A program made the position numbers and the translations under genes. The notes beneath the pieces are model-generated. The model searched no databases and was not told the DNA's origin. It saw nothing but the letters and a program-made list of their open reading frames with translations. A DNA stretch of 15,234 nucleotides from Candidatus Sigynarchaeota archaeon (GTDB taxonomy: Archaea > Asgardarchaeota > Lokiarchaeia > Sigynarchaeales > Sigynarchaeaceae). This document shows positions 13,297-15,234 of this stretch, piece by piece (position 1 is the first letter of the stretch; each line of letters begins with the position of its first letter). Location of the stretch: the NCBI GenBank assembly GCA_030587525.1, contig JAUQYW010000668.1:1-15234 (forward strand). The letters are read 5' to 3'.

Positions 13297-15063
13297 ATGC
13301 CAATCGGTAAAGGGTTCCCCCCGCGAAAAAAGGAACGAGCTGAGAGCAATCCCGCGAATGCCCGTGTCAAGCACAGCGGGACATACATCGAATGCGCAGC
13401 TCTCAAGGAGCAAGTCGGGGTCGTCGTGGAACAAACGAGGGGAATGACCTTGTACACGATCGACATGCTCCGGCACGAGGGAATCTTCCACGATGCGTTC
13501 ACGTTCCAGGCCTTCTTTAAGCTGACGAAATGGCCCCGGCTCATCATCTTAATTGGCCCGGCAAAGTTGGATGCGCGCCAAGCGTCCCGGATCAAGGATC
13601 ACGTCAAGGCTGGCAACGGTCTCATCGTCGTGGGCATGATCGAAGCGCTTGAAGATGTTCTCGGGATCATGTACAAGATTCCCGTGTTTTCCTTTCCCGT
13701 GGGCGGCATCCGGGACAATTCCATCGGGGAAGGATATTTACAGCTCAAGGACGAGAGCTTTGCCAAGCAATATCCAAGCACGTGGTTTCCCCTCCATGGT
13801 TTTGGGTGTGCTCCTGTTCTCGTCGATGGTGCGAGCGTCATCGCGGACTACGAGACCGTGCACGAGAGCGGGGAGCGATGGGCAGCCATTACGAGCATCG
13901 AAGTCGCATCTGGCGTCGCGATCCAGATAGGCATCGAACTTGCCAAGACGATTCGCCACGTGCAAGAAGGCCGGTATGTCGACAAGGATGGCATACCCCC
14001 GCCAGACGGCATGGCCCCGATCGATGATGGTATCTTGAAATGCGAGGATGGTCTCGTCCTCGATTGGACCCGGGATAGACGCGCCGTTTCACCTTCATCC
14101 CACGTGCCGGCTTTCACGATACCTGTAGCCGATGCATGGCGTAAGTTATTCGTGGCGTGCATCGAGCAAATTGCCGATAAATGCAAAATTCCTTTGAAAC
14201 GCTGCTGGTACTGGCCCACGGGTGCCGAATTCGTTACCTTGCTCAGCCACGACAGCGACGGGAACTCCGAGGAGATGGCAAGCCATCTCCTTGCCGAGAT
14301 CGGCAAGGCCGGAATCAAGACGACGTGGTGCCTGGAAGCCCCAGGCTACTCCCCTGGCACGTGCGCGAAGATTTTACAGGCAGGCCACGAGCTGGCCCTC
14401 CATTTCGATGCCATTGCCTATCCCGGGGGCAAGCAACATGACGAGATCGGCATGGCTGCCTTGTTTTCGCGTGAGATGCTTGAACGACAGTTGAACGGCG
14501 TTATAGATCACTCGGGGTATCATGATATTTACAGCAACAAGAACCACTACACGCGCTGGTCGGGACGGGTGCAGTTCTTCGAATGGTGCGAGCAACTCGG
14601 CATCCGCGTGGATCAATCGAAGGGCCCGAGCAAATGCGGCACCTTCGGCTTTCCGTTCGGGACATGCCACCCGTGGCAGGCGATGAACGGCGCCGGCGAG
14701 TTGATCGGGTGCCTGGAAATCGGATTCCAGAGCCAGGATTTCGGTCTCCAAGGTCCGCCGGACACCATCGACGACCTCCTGGTCGCCGTCAAACAAGCGA
14801 ACGGCGTCGCGCACGTTATATTCCACCCTGCACATTCCAAGAGACCCGATGTCAACAAGGCGATGCACGAGTTCATCAACAAGGCACGGCAGATGGGTGC
14901 AATATTTCTCACTAGCAAAGAAATCGGGGAATGGACATTCGAGCGGAAACACATGGTCGCGGCGGGGCTCGTGACGTTGAAGGACGCGGTCATCCAGGTC
15001 CGCGAGCGATCCACATGGTTAAATCTGCCTGGCCCCTCTCCTTTACTGGGCAGCGAGCAATAG
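13297..15063 (+). CDS. Two-domain polysaccharide deacetylase (GATase-like domain plus NodB/CE4-like domain)
   Basis: The 588-residue protein joins two domains. Residues about 38-250 look like a glutamine-amidotransferase-like/ThuA-type flavodoxin fold (PRLIILIGPAKL, then NGLIVVGMIEALEDVLGI); the nucleophile cysteine of true amidotransferases is not seen, so it probably binds rather than cuts. Residues about 310-560 are a NodB-like deacetylase: SHDSDG with Asp319 and Asp321, LHFDA with His369 as metal ligand, NKNHYTRW and FGFPFGTCHP in place of the family's R-x-H and GFRxGT blocks. It would remove acetyl groups from amino sugars of a glycan or a nucleotide sugar; no signal peptide is visible, so it should be cytosolic. 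ATG 13297 is the first in-frame start after a stop at 13264; the first 37 residues have no family match, and no ribosome binding site is seen. A sugar aminotransferase follows 17 bases later. Confidence 0.75.
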   Translation: MPIGKGFPPRKKERAESNPANARVKHSGTYIECAALKEQVGVVVEQTRGMTLYTIDMLRHEGIFHDAFTFQAFFKLTKWPRLIILIGPAKLDARQASRIKDHVKAGNGLIVVGMIEALEDVLGIMYKIPVFSFPVGGIRDNSIGEGYLQLKDESFAKQYPSTWFPLHGFGCAPVLVDGASVIADYETVHESGERWAAITSIEVASGVAIQIGIELAKTIRHVQEGRYVDKDGIPPPDGMAPIDDGILKCEDGLVLDWTRDRRAVSPSSHVPAFTIPVADAWRKLFVACIEQIADKCKIPLKRCWYWPTGAEFVTLLSHDSDGNSEEMASHLLAEIGKAGIKTTWCLEAPGYSPGTCAKILQAGHELALHFDAIAYPGGKQHDEIGMAALFSREMLERQLNGVIDHSGYHDIYSNKNHYTRWSGRVQFFEWCEQLGIRVDQSKGPSKCGTFGFPFGTCHPWQAMNGAGELIGCLEIGFQSQDFGLQGPPDTIDDLLVAVKQANGVAHVIFHPAHSKRPDVNKAMHEFINKARQMGAIFLTSKEIGEWTFERKHMVAAGLVTLKDAVIQVRERSTWLNLPGPSPLLGSEQ

Positions 15064-15080
15064 CACAAAGGATTGGTCTA

Positions 15081-15234
15081 ATGTTCAAGAAAAAACCTGC
15101 AGGCGAGTTCAAGAAATTCGGGGAATCCGAAAAGAAATACCTTGGCGAGGTCATCGATTCCGGCGAGCTGTTCTACGTGAACGGCGACAAGACCAAGAAA
15201 TTCTGTGCCAAGGTGAGGGATTATTTTGACGTGA
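15081..15234 (+). CDS. DegT/DnrJ/EryC1/StrS-type sugar aminotransferase, 3' partial
   Basis: Only the first 51 codons are in the window. FGESEKKYLGEVIDSGELFY followed by NGDKTKKF resembles the N-terminal segment of PLP-dependent nucleotide-sugar aminotransferases, where it leads into the first helix of the large domain. These enzymes add an amino group to a keto sugar; AHBA and glutamine:scyllo-inosose types are relatives. The PLP lysine lies outside the window, so subtype and activity cannot be checked. It starts 17 bases behind the deacetylase stop with a weak AAAGGA site (15066-15071), so the two are probably one operon for surface-glycan sugars. Confidence 0.68.
   Translation, partial: MFKKKPAGEFKKFGESEKKYLGEVIDSGELFYVNGDKTKKFCAKVRDYFDV

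Noticed and set aside
14374..14952. Minus-strand open frame of 192 codons opposite the deacetylase
   Set aside because: It is antisense to the NodB-like domain and shows no family features or start signals.

Overview
The window looks archaeal, and the gene content points to an Asgard-type (Promethearchaeota) archaeon. Archaeal marks are a pyruvoyl-dependent arginine decarboxylase next to deoxyhypusine synthase, a geranylgeranyl-reductase-type flavoprotein, TATA-like boxes placed for leaderless or short-leader transcripts, and ribosome binding sites of the GGTGATC type. Asgard-like marks are a membrane protein with a PH-like domain, a long disordered linker and a RING/PHD/FYVE-like eight-cysteine module, and a large FG-GAP surface protein with a C-terminal membrane anchor. 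The phylum is an inference from gene content; no rRNA or universal marker is present.

Layout, left to right. A 5'-truncated LpxL/HtrB-like acyltransferase (3-1019) is followed by about 320 bases of non-coding DNA with a promoter candidate and a clean hairpin. Then comes a tight plus-strand group: pyruvoyl arginine decarboxylase, deoxyhypusine synthase and a geranylgeranyl-reductase-like flavoprotein (1341-4255). Three single plus-strand genes follow: a tiny CxxC/CxxC protein, a TPR protein, and the membrane PH-like/zinc-module protein (4370-7509). The last of these meets a minus-strand MFS transporter end to end, with overlapping stop codons. A secreted, anchored FG-GAP protein (9043-10944) converges on a minus-strand ornithine-decarboxylase-like enzyme (10986-12125). 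Upstream of that gene lie three exact-period 30-bp tandem repeats and a minus-strand epoxide-hydrolase-like gene (12328-13215). The right end starts a plus-strand surface-glycan group: a two-domain polysaccharide deacetylase and the start of a DegT/DnrJ/EryC1/StrS-type aminotransferase that runs off the window.

How the genes fit together. The clearest theme is polyamines and hypusine: arginine to agmatine, then lysine modification on aIF5A by deoxyhypusine synthase, with a separate PLP-dependent decarboxylase about 8 kb away. A second theme is the cell envelope: acyltransferase, isoprenoid reductase, FG-GAP surface protein, deacetylase and sugar aminotransferase. The most unusual items are the membrane PH-like/zinc-module protein, the changed catalytic motif in the acyltransferase, and the 30-bp repeats abutting the hydrolase stop codon. 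I see no mobile element, CRISPR array, tRNA or rRNA.
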